Positions 7,436 to 16,700 of a stretch of 33,746 nt of DNA are shown piece after piece. The translations under genes and the position numbers were made by a program. The notes below the pieces were generated by a model. That model was given only the letters and a program-made list of their open reading frames with translations. It was not told the origin of the DNA and ran no database searches. The DNA comes from Eubacterium sp. (GTDB lineage Bacteria; Bacillota; Clostridia; Oscillospirales; Acutalibacteraceae), in assembly GCA_022511225.1 (NCBI GenBank), contig JAFLRZ010000022.1, forward strand, positions 1-33,746. Reading direction: 5' to 3'. How positions within the stretch are numbered: position 1 is the first letter of the stretch; every line of letters begins with the position of its first letter.

Positions 7436-7572
7436 CGTTGGCTGAGATAGCGAAGCGATGCTCCAAGCTCACCATCAGGACCTCCATACTGACTGATTAT
7501 GATTGAAGCGGCTTTTGGGTCCGGATTTTTTATATTAATAGGATATTGTAATTTCTTGATATAACTAAACAT
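7285..7572 (-). CDS. cotJC: CotJC-type spore coat/manganese-catalase protein, N-terminal fragment split by the element
   Basis: The first 62 residues match the start of CotJC: YIKKLQYP, then QYGGPDGELGASLRYLSQRY, then LLTDIG. This includes the first metal-ligand Glu of the Mn-catalase/ferritin-like four-helix fold. After residue 62 the frame continues for 33 unrelated residues encoded by the recombinase antisense. A complete protein of about 190 residues would go on with T-E-E-x-x-H, the second metal motif, which is absent, so the fragment cannot form the dimetal site. AAGGAG precedes the ATG by 8 nt. No cotJA or cotJB is upstream. It is either a dead gene or one restored by excision during sporulation. 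Confidence 0.85.
   Translation of the reverse strand: MFSYIKKLQYPINIKNPDPKAASIIISQYGGPDGELGASLRYLSQRYSMPYPELKGLLTDIGLEHIQERFSLSYASISCVPARILLCHFSGISFR
7378..7400. other. Putative attachment junction (attR/attL half) in the cotJC-like gene
   Basis: On the minus strand, CotJC homology runs through the codons for LLTDIG (ending at 7387) and then becomes unrelated sequence (LEHIQERF...), which is the complement of the recombinase gene. The crossover should lie within or just beside the GGT glycine codon at 7387-7389. The exact core dinucleotide cannot be set without the other junction or an uninterrupted relative. Confidence 0.6.
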
Positions 7573-7649
7573 TAAATCAGCTCCTTTGTTCTTTTCCATT
7601 TTATGCCGAATAATAATTTATGGTGATAAGCATTTGAAAGGGTGAACAT

Positions 7650-7687
7650 AAAAGTAAAAACAGCTCAGGAATTTATCCTGAGCTGTT
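7650..7687 (-). terminator. Terminator of the glycosyltransferase gene
   Basis: A perfect 12-bp stem (AACAGCTCAGGA at 7659-7670, TCCTGAGCTGTT at 7676-7687) is followed on the minus strand by TTTTTACTTTTA. It ends the glycosyltransferase transcript and insulates it from the cotJC fragment. Confidence 0.88.
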
Positions 7688-7690
7688 ATT

Positions 7691-8872
7691 TTATAAATTA
7701 TTTTTTGTTTTGAAATTATCAATTACAATATGATATCTGTCAAATGCTTTTTTTACCGAGTCCTCCCAGCTGATATAAATATCGCTCTGAGCTCTTTTGC
7801 CTACTCTGTTAATCAGGTCCTTATTGTACATGATTTTTGAAAGTGTTGACGCAATTGAATGGTAAGACTCCATACAGAGAAAGCCTGTTTCACCGTCTTG
7901 AATGCCTTCTGCCGCACAACTCCCGTGAACAAGCAGACTCGGTGTACCGCATGCTGCTGCCTCTCTTACTACAAGACCGTTTGTATCAAAAACAGATGGA
8001 AAAAGAAGTATATCGGCAATTGCGTAGTAACCCAAAATCTCCTGTCTGTCGAGAATTTTACCTGTCCATATTATATTGTTCTTAAGTCCTAATTTTTTTG
8101 CTTTTAGCTTGATTGCAAACTCGTCAGCACCGAAGCCGAGCATAATAAGCTTGAAATTGTGCCCCTCATTTTTAAGCTTACGGCATGCCTCAAGAATAAG
8201 CTCAATGTTCTTATACCAAATCATTCTTCCGCTGTAGAGAAAGATCGGTGTGTTTTCGGGGATGTTGTGCTTTCTTTTTATCATTCCAGCATCACTGTCA
8301 GACACATTTGTTATCGGCAGATCACAGCCGTTAGGCATAACAACGTAATCACCCTGATAGCCGAATTTTCTGAGAGAATCCACAGAACCTTCACTTGTAA
8401 CCCATACCTCGTCAGCAGCAGTGATTTTGTCAAGTAAGAACTTATATGCATAGTCCTTTCCCCACTTTGTAGGTACTCGCTTGTCAATGTCATATTCATA
8501 CTTCGTGTGGTATGTAAGTACTACGGGAAGTTTCTTTTTCTCGCAAACCCTTTTGAAATAAAAGCTTGTTGCAAGAGGAGTGTGAGAGTGAAGCAAATCA
8601 AAATTTCTGCTTATTATCTCCTGATGAAGCTCCTCCTTAAAGGGCCAGCCTACGCTGTAGCCCTCCTTCGACGGCACCCACAGGCTTTTATATCTGAATA
8701 TTTCGTAATCGTATTTATAGTCCTGCTGATTAGGATTTTTCGGAGTGATAACTACTGCCTCGCCTAAGCCGTTATTAATCTGCTGAGCATAGCTTTGCAC
8801 AACGTTGCTTATACCGTCTGTAGTAGGGGGGAAGGCATCACTGCCGAGTCCGATTTTTAATCTTTTATCCAA
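7691..8872 (-). CDS. Family-4 glycosyltransferase, likely diacylglycerol or lipid glucosyltransferase type
   Basis: This 393-residue GT-B enzyme has a glycine-rich N-terminal domain start (IGLGSDAFPPTTDGISNVV), the LLHSHTPL segment near residue 95, and FLYSGRMIWYKNIELILEAC near 210-230 at the start of the second domain. The donor-binding block, FPSVFDTNGLVVREAAACGT, lies near 315-335. It should move a sugar from a nucleotide donor to an acceptor. The overall look is that of 1,2-diacylglycerol glucosyltransferases, but the acceptor is not proven. TTG at 8872 is the start, with GAGG 8 nt upstream. It is transcribed divergently from hprK and ends in a strong terminator. Confidence 0.88.
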   Translation of the reverse strand: MDKRLKIGLGSDAFPPTTDGISNVVQSYAQQINNGLGEAVVITPKNPNQQDYKYDYEIFRYKSLWVPSKEGYSVGWPFKEELHQEIISRNFDLLHSHTPLATSFYFKRVCEKKKLPVVLTYHTKYEYDIDKRVPTKWGKDYAYKFLLDKITAADEVWVTSEGSVDSLRKFGYQGDYVVMPNGCDLPITNVSDSDAGMIKRKHNIPENTPIFLYSGRMIWYKNIELILEACRKLKNEGHNFKLIMLGFGADEFAIKLKAKKLGLKNNIIWTGKILDRQEILGYYAIADILLFPSVFDTNGLVVREAAACGTPSLLVHGSCAAEGIQDGETGFLCMESYHSIASTLSKIMYNKDLINRVGKRAQSDIYISWEDSVKKAFDRYHIVIDNFKTKNNL

Positions 8873-8907
8873 GCCGGTAACCTCGTTTTTCTTATTACTT
8901 ATGATGA

Positions 8908-8935
8908 ATTATACCACTAAAACACCTCGTTGTAA
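8908..8935 (-). promoter_or_regulatory. Promoter of the glycosyltransferase gene
   Basis: On the minus strand TTACAA (8935-8930) and TATAAT (8913-8908) are separated by 16 nt, a good sigma-A type pair about 35 nt before the TTG start. Confidence 0.65.
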
Positions 8936-8974
8936 ATATTATACTTTTAATTTGGAATTACGTTTAAAAAACAC

Positions 8975-9003
8975 TTGATAATAAATTGACATTATTCTAT
9001 AAT
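8975..9003 (+). promoter_or_regulatory. Promoter of the hprK operon
   Basis: TTGATA (8975-8980) and TATAAT (8998-9003) are 17 nt apart. Transcription would begin near 9010, which excludes the more upstream in-frame ATG at 9002 as the hprK start. Confidence 0.75.
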
Positions 9004-9040
9004 GGAACTGTATATTGTTCTAACAGAAGGGGGAAAGAAA

Positions 9041-10003
9041 ATGTCAAAGGCTTATTCTGTTTCACTTGAAAAAATTATTGAAGCTCATAACCTTGATATT
9101 GTATATCTGCCGAAATCTGCAGACGAAATTTTAATTACTACAAACGAGGTCAACAGACCGGGAATTGTGCTCACCGGCTACACCGATTATTTCGACCCGC
9201 TCAGAATTCAGATACTCGGTTGGACAGAGCTTGGCTTTATGCTCAATATGAGCGATGAGGAGAGAAATAAGGCTCTCGGCTATTGGCTTGGACTTAAACC
9301 TGCAGCAGCCGTCGTTACAAGAGGACTTGAAATTCCTGATTATTTTGTTGATGCCTGCAAAAAATATGAAGTACCTCTTTTGAAAACAGATGAAGAAACC
9401 TCACCGTTTCTTGCGGCTCTTATTGAGCATCTCAATAAGGAGCTTGCACCGAGAATCACACGCCACGGAGTGCTTGTTGAGGTGTATGGTGAGGGCGTTC
9501 TGATAACGGGCGAAAGCGGCGCAGGAAAGAGTGAGGCGGCAATTGAGCTTATCAAGCGCGGTCACAGACTTATTGCCGACGATGCCGTTGAAATCAGAAA
9601 GATAAGTGATTCTACTCTTATAGGAAACTCGCCAAGTAATATAAGGCACTTTGTAGAGCTCAGAGGTATCGGCATAATTGATGCGAGAAGAATATTCGGT
9701 ATGGGTGCCGTAAAGCCGAGTGAAAAGATTGATATGGTGATTCAGCTTGAGGCTTGGGATTCTTCTAAGGCTTATGACAGGCTCGGACTTGATAATGAGT
9801 ATGCAAGTATTCTTGGTGTAAACGTGCCCGTTATGACCGTTCCGATTACTCCGGGACGAAATCTTGCAGTTATCGTTGAAACAGCGGCTATGAACAATCG
9901 TCAGAAGAAAATGGGCTACAACGCTGCAAAAGATCTTATGCTCAGTCTCGGAATGGAGGACGTTCAGGCAGAGGATAAGGAAGTAGAAATATGGCAGAAT
10001 TAA
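9041..10003 (+). CDS. hprK: HPr kinase/phosphorylase
   Basis: HprK phosphorylates Ser46 of HPr with ATP or PPi and removes the phosphate, setting carbon catabolite repression in Firmicutes. The 320-residue length is typical. An N-terminal domain (about 1-130) precedes the kinase domain, with the Walker A GESGAGKS at residues 157-164, then HRLIADDAVEI, and the family signature ELRGIGIIDARRIFG near 208-222. The start at 9041 follows AAGGGGG by 7 nt; the promoter's -10 overlaps the earlier ATG. It leads a run with the ROK glucokinase, murB, rapZ and whiA, a common Firmicutes neighbourhood that links sugar status with wall precursor synthesis. Confidence 0.97.
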   Translation: MSKAYSVSLEKIIEAHNLDIVYLPKSADEILITTNEVNRPGIVLTGYTDYFDPLRIQILGWTELGFMLNMSDEERNKALGYWLGLKPAAAVVTRGLEIPDYFVDACKKYEVPLLKTDEETSPFLAALIEHLNKELAPRITRHGVLVEVYGEGVLITGESGAGKSEAAIELIKRGHRLIADDAVEIRKISDSTLIGNSPSNIRHFVELRGIGIIDARRIFGMGAVKPSEKIDMVIQLEAWDSSKAYDRLGLDNEYASILGVNVPVMTVPITPGRNLAVIVETAAMNNRQKKMGYNAAKDLMLSLGMEDVQAEDKEVEIWQN

Positions 10004-10045
10004 AATAACTCATTTATACATACAGAAAATTAAAGGAGAATAAAT

Positions 10046-10999
10046 ATGTACACAATAGGAATAGATTTAGGCGGAACAAATATCGTTTCATCAGTAGTAG
10101 ATGAGAATTACAAAATTATTGCTACTTCAAAGACCCCTACAAACAGTCCGAGAAGTGCAGAAGAAATTTTTAATGATATTGCGAAAATTTCGTTCGAGGC
10201 TATCGAAAAGGCAGGAATTACAATAGACGAGATTGAATCAGTAGGACTCGGTACACCGGGCACGGTCAATGCTGATGGTGTTATTGAATTTGCAAATAAT
10301 CTCGGTTTTAATAACGTTCCTGCAAAGGATATGCTTATTGAGCGTCTTGGAGTAGAAAAGGTTTGTATCGAGAATGATGCCAACTGTGCGGCACTCGGCG
10401 AAGCTTATGCCGGTTGCGGTCACGGCGCAAAGGATTTCGTTGCCGTAACACTCGGCACAGGTGTCGGCTCAGGTGTCATTATTGACGGCAAAATCGTAAA
10501 CGGTGTAAACTGTGCCGGCGGTGAATGCGGTCATATGGTTATCGTAGTAGACGGAGAGCAGTGCAGCTGCGGCCGTAAGGGATGCTGGGAGGCATATGCT
10601 TCTGCTACTGCACTTATAAGACAGACAAAGAGAGCTATGGAGGAATATCCTGATTCATATATGCATCATCTTGCAGAGGTAGAGGGCAAGGTGTCAGGCA
10701 GAACTTCATTTGATGCAATGCGCAAGGGTGATATTGCAGGCATTAAGGTTGTTGATACATATATCAAATACGTTGCCTGCGGACTTATCAATCTTGTAAA
10801 CGCTTTACAGCCCGAGATTATTTGTATCGGCGGCGGTATTTGCAACGAGGGTGAAACTCTTCTTAAGCCGCTTCGCAGATACGTTCAGGCTGAGAGATAT
10901 TCTATCCACAGTAAAATTCAGACCAAGATTGTAAAAGCAGAGCTTGGTAATGATGCCGGCGTTATCGGCGCTGCAATTCTCGGCAAAGTTAAAGAATAA
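10046..10999 (+). CDS. ROK-family glucokinase
   Basis: The 317-residue protein has the ATP-binding start IGIDLGGTNI (residues 4-13), the ENDANCAALGEA segment near 110-121 and the glycine-rich VTLGTGVGSGVI near 135-146. The ROK zinc motif follows, with C-x-C-G-x-x-G-C in CSCGRKGCWEAYAS near 172-185. It should phosphorylate glucose to glucose-6-phosphate using ATP; other hexoses or N-acetyl sugars cannot be excluded. It lacks the N-terminal HTH of ROK repressors, so it is an enzyme. AAAGGAG precedes the ATG. It lies 42 nt after hprK and 12 nt before murB, within one apparent operon. Confidence 0.9.
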   Translation: MYTIGIDLGGTNIVSSVVDENYKIIATSKTPTNSPRSAEEIFNDIAKISFEAIEKAGITIDEIESVGLGTPGTVNADGVIEFANNLGFNNVPAKDMLIERLGVEKVCIENDANCAALGEAYAGCGHGAKDFVAVTLGTGVGSGVIIDGKIVNGVNCAGGECGHMVIVVDGEQCSCGRKGCWEAYASATALIRQTKRAMEEYPDSYMHHLAEVEGKVSGRTSFDAMRKGDIAGIKVVDTYIKYVACGLINLVNALQPEIICIGGGICNEGETLLKPLRRYVQAERYSIHSKIQTKIVKAELGNDAGVIGAAILGKVKE

Positions 11000-11011
11000 T
11001 CGGGTGGTAAT

Positions 11012-11911
11012 TTGACACATTTAATTGAACTTTGTAAAAATTTAGGCATAGAGTATGCAGAAAACGAGCCTATGAGCAGGCATACAACCTTCAAAATAGG
11101 AGGTCCTGCAAGACTAATAGTCTATCCCGAAAATGTGGAGCATATTTCAGAGCTTGTAAAAGAAACTAAGAAAAGAGATATTCGTCTTATTACAATCGGA
11201 AACGGCTCAAATCTCCTTGTAGCTGACGAGGGAATTGATGCCTGCGTAATGCTTCTTGATGACAGATTCGGAAAAATAGAGCTTCTTGACGACGGTACAG
11301 TATTTGCCGAGTCAGGAGCAATGCTCAGCAGACTTTGTCGCTTTGCACTTGACAATGAGCTTACAGGACTTGAATTTGCCTACGGTATACCCGGTACATG
11401 CGGCGGCGGAGCATTTATGAACGCAGGCGCATACGGTGGAGAGATGAAGGACGTGCTCGTTAAATGCCAGCACGTAGACAGTAACGGCATTGTTTCAGAA
11501 CTTTCGGGCGATGAGCTTAAGCTGTCATACCGCCACTCTGCGTATTATGATAACGGCTGTGTGATAACAGGTCTTTATATTAAGCTTAACAAAGGCAACA
11601 AGGCAGACATTAAGGCAAAAATGGAAGAGCTTATAGGCAGAAGAAGAGATAAGCAGCCACTTGAATTTCCGTCTGCAGGCTCAACCTTTAAGCGACCCGA
11701 GGGGTATTTTGCAGGTGCGCTGATTGAAGAATGTCAGCTCAAGGGCAGAAGCGTCGGCGGTGCACAGGTAAGCGACAAGCACGCAGGCTTTGTGATTAAT
11801 CGAGGCGGTGCAAGCTGTAATGATGTTCTTGAGCTTTGCAGGCTTTGCAGTGATACTGTATATAAGCAAAAGGGTGTAAGGCTTGAAATGGAAGTGCGTG
11901 TCACTAAGTAA
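11012..11911 (+). CDS. murB: UDP-N-acetylenolpyruvoylglucosamine reductase
   Basis: MurB reduces UDP-GlcNAc-enolpyruvate to UDP-MurNAc with NADPH and FAD, the second committed step of peptidoglycan precursor synthesis. At 299 residues it has the family length. FAD-binding landmarks are SRHTTFKIGGPA near 23-34, IGNGSNLLV near 62-70 and YGIPGTCGGGAFMNAGAYGG near 127-146. The catalytic Ser lies in SAGSTFKRP near 220-228. TTG at 11012 is the start, with GGTGG just upstream. It sits 12 nt after the glucokinase gene and 37 nt before rapZ. Confidence 0.96.
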   Translation: MTHLIELCKNLGIEYAENEPMSRHTTFKIGGPARLIVYPENVEHISELVKETKKRDIRLITIGNGSNLLVADEGIDACVMLLDDRFGKIELLDDGTVFAESGAMLSRLCRFALDNELTGLEFAYGIPGTCGGGAFMNAGAYGGEMKDVLVKCQHVDSNGIVSELSGDELKLSYRHSAYYDNGCVITGLYIKLNKGNKADIKAKMEELIGRRRDKQPLEFPSAGSTFKRPEGYFAGALIEECQLKGRSVGGAQVSDKHAGFVINRGGASCNDVLELCRLCSDTVYKQKGVRLEMEVRVTK

Positions 11912-11948
11912 TATATAAATAGAAACGCTTTTGAAATGGGGTGCTGAA

Positions 11949-12824
11949 ATGAATACTGAAAAGGAGCTTGTCGTTTTAACAGGTGTAAGCGGTGCAGGTA
12001 AATCTACCGCAATGGGCTTTATGGAGGATAACGGATATTATTGTGTTGATAATTTACCTCCCGAGCTTATGACCACCTTTATAAGCATTATGGCTAATAC
12101 TGACAGCTATAACAGAATTGCTATTGTAACAGACGTTCGCTCTATCGATATACTTAATCACCTCAGGGAAAAGCTTGATGATATTGAACGCTACGGATAC
12201 AGTATAAAAATAATTTATCTTGACGTAAACGAAAAGGAAGCACTTAAGAGATATAAGCTCACACGCAGAAAGCATCCGTTTGCGGACAAATTCAACGGCA
12301 GTATAGAAAGAGCGATTGCGTATGAAAAGCAGACTCTTTCATCACTTCGCGCAACAGCAGAACATATTATAGATACGTCTGACCTTGATACTCAGAAGTT
12401 CAGGGCAAGGCTTACAGAAATTCTTTTGGGTGAGCACGGCGACAGGGAAGTTATGAATATTCACTGTATGTCGTTCGGCTTTAAGCACGGAGTACCGTCT
12501 GATGCCGATTTCGTTATAGACGTTCGTTGCCTTCCAAATCCCTACTGGGTAGAGAAGCTTAGAAGCAAGACTGGGCTTGATGAGGACGTAAAAAATTACG
12601 TTTTCTCATTTGATGAATCAAATGCGCTTCTCGAAAAGCTTATTGATTTTCTTGACTTTCTTAATCCGCTTTACATCAAGGAGGGCAAGAGCCAGATAGT
12701 TTTTGCTATCGGTTGTACAGGAGGTAATCACAGAAGCGTTGCCTTTGCGGAAGCACTTAAGGAGCATTTTTCTAAAAAATGGGAAAACGTTACAGTTAAT
12801 CACAGGGATATAGAGCGAAAATAA
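11949..12824 (+). CDS. rapZ: RapZ (YvcJ) nucleotide-binding protein
   Basis: The 291-residue protein starts with a P-loop, GVSGAGKST at residues 12-20, and ends with the RapZ C-terminal signature GCTGGNHRSVAFAE. In Enterobacteria RapZ controls GlmS (glucosamine-6-phosphate synthase) through small RNAs. In Firmicutes the YvcJ orthologue hydrolyses nucleotides and its precise target is less certain; a link to amino-sugar supply fits its neighbour murB. ATG at 11949 follows GGGGTG by 5 nt; the upstream in-frame TTG at 11931 lacks a site. whiA begins 1 nt after its stop. Confidence 0.95.
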   Translation: MNTEKELVVLTGVSGAGKSTAMGFMEDNGYYCVDNLPPELMTTFISIMANTDSYNRIAIVTDVRSIDILNHLREKLDDIERYGYSIKIIYLDVNEKEALKRYKLTRRKHPFADKFNGSIERAIAYEKQTLSSLRATAEHIIDTSDLDTQKFRARLTEILLGEHGDREVMNIHCMSFGFKHGVPSDADFVIDVRCLPNPYWVEKLRSKTGLDEDVKNYVFSFDESNALLEKLIDFLDFLNPLYIKEGKSQIVFAIGCTGGNHRSVAFAEALKEHFSKKWENVTVNHRDIERK

Positions 12825-12825
12825 A

Positions 12826-13713
12826 ATGTCTTTTTGTAAACAAGTAAAAAATGAGCTGCTTCAGATTAAATATGAAAAAAGCTGTTGTGAAAAGGCTATG
12901 CTTTACGGAATGTGTATTTTCGCCAAAAGCTTTTCGAGCTTTGAAATTTCTATTCAATCTGAAAATGAAAATATAGTAAATCTTTGCAGAAAGCTTCTGA
13001 AAAAGCACTGCAACGTTAAATGTAATATCAATACCTCTCCAAAGGGTAAGAGCTTTTCGGTTACTATTTCATCAAAGAACGAGTGCAACAAGGTACTATC
13101 AACCTTTGGCCATAATGATGGCGGGAGCCTTAGAATTAATCACGCAAACTTTGATTGTGAGGACTGTATAAAGGCTTTTCTTGCAGGTGCGTTTCTTTCC
13201 TGCGGTACGTTGTCCTCACCCGAAAAGGACTACCACATGGAATTTACAGTGCCCTTTAATAATCTTGCAAAAAGCCTTGTGACTCTTCTTGAGGAGCTTG
13301 AGCTTACACCGAAAACATCTGTAAGAAAAGGGTACATCAACGTAATCTATTTTAAAGACAGTGAAACCATAGAGGATTGCCTCTATATTATGGGCGCACC
13401 TTCATCAATGTTTGATATGATGCGCATTGAAATTGTCAAGGATATAAGAAACCGCGCTAACCGTACTGCAAACTGCGAGGCGGCTAATATAGAAAAAACA
13501 GTTAAGGCAAGCCTTTCACATATGCTTGCTATCGAAAAAATTGAGGAGAAAAAAGGACTTGATTTTTTAAAATCCGACCTGAAGACTATTGCAAAGCTCA
13601 GGCAGGATAACCCCGAGGCATCACTTGCAGAGCTTGCTAAGATGAGTGGACTATCCCGTTCGGGAGTTAATCATCGTCTTGCAAAAATCGTAGAAATAGC
13701 TAATAATCTGTAA
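12826..13713 (+). CDS. whiA: WhiA DNA-binding regulator
   Basis: WhiA (295 residues) combines an N-terminal LAGLIDADG-like fold (about 1-200) with a C-terminal helix-turn-helix, seen as ASLAELAKMSGLSRSGVNHR near 267-286. It is a sporulation regulator in Streptomyces and affects cell division and chromosome segregation in Bacillus. The homing-endonuclease catalytic acidic residues are normally lost in WhiA, and I see no clear pair here. The start lies 1 nt after the rapZ stop with a poor ribosome site, so translation is probably coupled. The usual intervening yvcK is missing. Confidence 0.95.
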   Translation: MSFCKQVKNELLQIKYEKSCCEKAMLYGMCIFAKSFSSFEISIQSENENIVNLCRKLLKKHCNVKCNINTSPKGKSFSVTISSKNECNKVLSTFGHNDGGSLRINHANFDCEDCIKAFLAGAFLSCGTLSSPEKDYHMEFTVPFNNLAKSLVTLLEELELTPKTSVRKGYINVIYFKDSETIEDCLYIMGAPSSMFDMMRIEIVKDIRNRANRTANCEAANIEKTVKASLSHMLAIEKIEEKKGLDFLKSDLKTIAKLRQDNPEASLAELAKMSGLSRSGVNHRLAKIVEIANNL

Positions 13714-13729
13714 AGGAAGAAAAAATAAT

Positions 13730-16700
13730 ATGTTCACTCACTTGCATACACATACGGAGTTTTCGCTGCTTGATGGTGCTTGTCGCATTGAGCAGCTTGC
13801 TTCTTATGCAAGGAGTATCGGAATGCAGTCCCTTGCAATTACTGACCACGGTAATATGTACGGGGCTGTTGATTTTTACAGAGCTTGCAAAAACAATGGC
13901 ATAAAGCCGATAATAGGCTGTGAGGTTTACGTTGCACCGAGAACACGCTTTGACAGGGATAAGGTGCTTGATAAGGAGTATAACCATCTCATACTGCTTT
14001 GCAAAAACGAAACAGGATATAAAAATCTTATCGCAATGGTGTCAAAGGCTTATACCGAGGGCTTCTACTTCAAGCCGAGGGTAGACCACGATTTACTCGA
14101 AAAGCACAGCGAGGGATTAATATGCCTGTCTGCCTGCCTTGCAGGAGAAATTCCGCAGTTAATTTTGCAGAGGGATTTCGAGCAGGCAAAGAAAACGGCA
14201 CTCTGGTATCAGGAGGTTTTCGGCAAGGACAACTATTATCTTGAGCTTCAAAATCACGGCATTAAAGAGCAGGCAACTGTAAATGAGGGTGTAAAACGAA
14301 TTTCAAGAGAAACCGGTATTGCACTTGTTGCAACCAATGACGTCCACTATATCGAGAAGCAGGATGCAAAAATTCAGCAGGTGCTTATCTGCATAGCTAC
14401 GAATAAAACAATCGGAGAAGATACAGGACTCGAATTTCACTCAAATGAGTTTTATCTTAAAAGCGAGGAGGAAATGCGTGAACTCTTTGCCGACACTCCC
14501 GAGGCGATAGACAATACGCAGATTATTGCAGACAGATGTAATTTCGACTTTGAATTTGGACAAACGAAGCTTCCTTATTATGAAACTCCCGATAATATGG
14601 ATCATTTTGAGTATTTCAAAATGCTTTGCCTTAAGGGAATGAAAGAAAGATACGGCGAAAATCCGCCGAGTGAATACTACGGCAGACTTGACTACGAGCT
14701 TGAAACTGTCGAAAAAATGGGATACACAGACTACTATCTTATAGTTGCTGATTTTGTTTCCTTTGCAAAGGGTCAGGGTATTCCCGTTGGTCCCGGCAGA
14801 GGCTCGGGTGCAGGCTCTATTGCCGCCTATTGTATGGGAATAACTGACATCGACCCGATGAAATATAATCTTCTCTTTGAGCGTTTCCTCAACCCTGAGA
14901 GAGTGTCAATGCCCGACTTCGATATAGACTTCTGCTACGAGCGAAGAGGCGAGGTTATTGAATACGTTACAAATAAGTACGGCGCAGACCACGTAGCACA
15001 GATTGTTACGTTTGGTACTCTCGCAACCCGTGCGGCAATCCGTGACGTCGGCAGAGCAATGGGAATGCCGTATGCAGCAGTAGATACTGTTGCAAAGCTT
15101 GTGCCTAATGATTTTCACATAACGATTGAACAGGCAGTTGCAAAATCAAAGGAGCTTTCTGCCTTAATGCAGGAAAATGAGCAGGTGAACGAGCTTATTG
15201 AAACTGCAAAAAAGGTTGAGGGTATGCCGAGAAATACGTCCACCCACGCAGCAGGCGTCGTAATAACTCACAATACTGTTTCAAGCTACGTTCCGCTTGC
15301 CACGAATGACGGAGTCCCTGTAACGCAGTATATTATGACAACTCTTGAACAGCTCGGACTGCTCAAGATGGACTTCCTCGGACTGCGCACTCTTACCGTT
15401 ATCAATGATACGGCAAAGATAACAGGTGTCGATATAGATAACATACCAATTAATGATAAAAACGTGTACAAGCTATTTGCAAGAGGACAGACAGAGGGTG
15501 TATTTCAATTTGAATCATCAGGTATGAAGCAGATGCTTATGAATCTCAAGCCGACTGCACTCGAGGATTTAATTGCGGCAACCTCGTTGTACCGACCCGG
15601 TCCTGCAAAGCAGATTGACACATTTGTTGCAAACTCGCATAATCCTAAGAATGTGCGATACGTTACTGATAAGCTGAAGCCTATACTTGAAAACACGTAT
15701 GGCTGTATGGTTTATCAGGAGCAGGTAATGCAGATTTTCAGGGAGCTTGCAGGCTATTCGTACGGCAGAGCTGATATCGTACGAAGGGCAATGAGCAAGA
15801 AAAAGCTTGACGTTATGGAGCAGGAGAGGGAAACCTTTATTGCAGGCTGCGGTGAAAACGGAATTGACAGTAAAAGTGCAAACGAGATTTTTGACAGTAT
15901 GGCAGATTTTGCAAAGTACGCCTTCAATAAGTCGCACGCTGCCTGCTATGCCCTCGTTGCGTACCGGACGGCATACCTTAAATGCTATTACCCTGCCGAA
16001 TTTATGGCAGCTCTTATGACCTCCGTGCTCGACTCATCTAACAAGATTGCAAGGTACACTGCAGAATGTAAGCGCCTCGGACTTCGTATCGGTACACCCG
16101 ATATTAACAAATCCCTAAAAGGCTTTACTGCAAACGGCAGAGTAATCAGCTACGGACTTTTGGGTATCAAAAATGTCGGTGCTGATTTTATAGATGAAAT
16201 AGTTGAGGAGCGCCAAAACGGCGAGTTTACCGATTTGCTCGATTTTTGTATGCGTATGCACGGTAAAACAAACAGACGTGCAGTCGAAAGCCTTATCAGA
16301 AGCGGCGCTATGGACTGCTTTGAGGCTAACAGACGGCAGATGCTTCAGGGACTCCCTGCACTGATGAGCAATGTTGACGAGTATAAGAGCAGTACACAGT
16401 TCGGTCAGATTGGCTTGTTTGATTTAGTTGAGAGCAGTAACGGCGGACTTGAATTATCACTGCCTGATGTGTCCGAATTTCCGAAAACAGAGCTTCTTAA
16501 AATGGAAAAGGAAATGACGGGACTCTATCTTTCAGGTCATCCGATGGATAAGTACTTCGACATATGCCGTCAGATGAGCTTTGCCAATACGATTGATTTT
16601 ATAGGCAACGAAGATGAGCCTGTTAAGACTTATAAGGATAAGTCGTTTGTAAAGCTGTGCGGTATAGTTACAAAGGTGACTCTCAAGCAGACCAAAAGCA

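Noticed and set aside
7573-7660. Possible sigma-E or sigma-K promoter for the cotJC fragment (CATAAATTA and CATAAAAT on the minus strand)
   Set aside because: The -10-like boxes are present, but no partner -35 lies at the right spacing (for example AC is 19 nt away rather than 16-17), so I do not call it.
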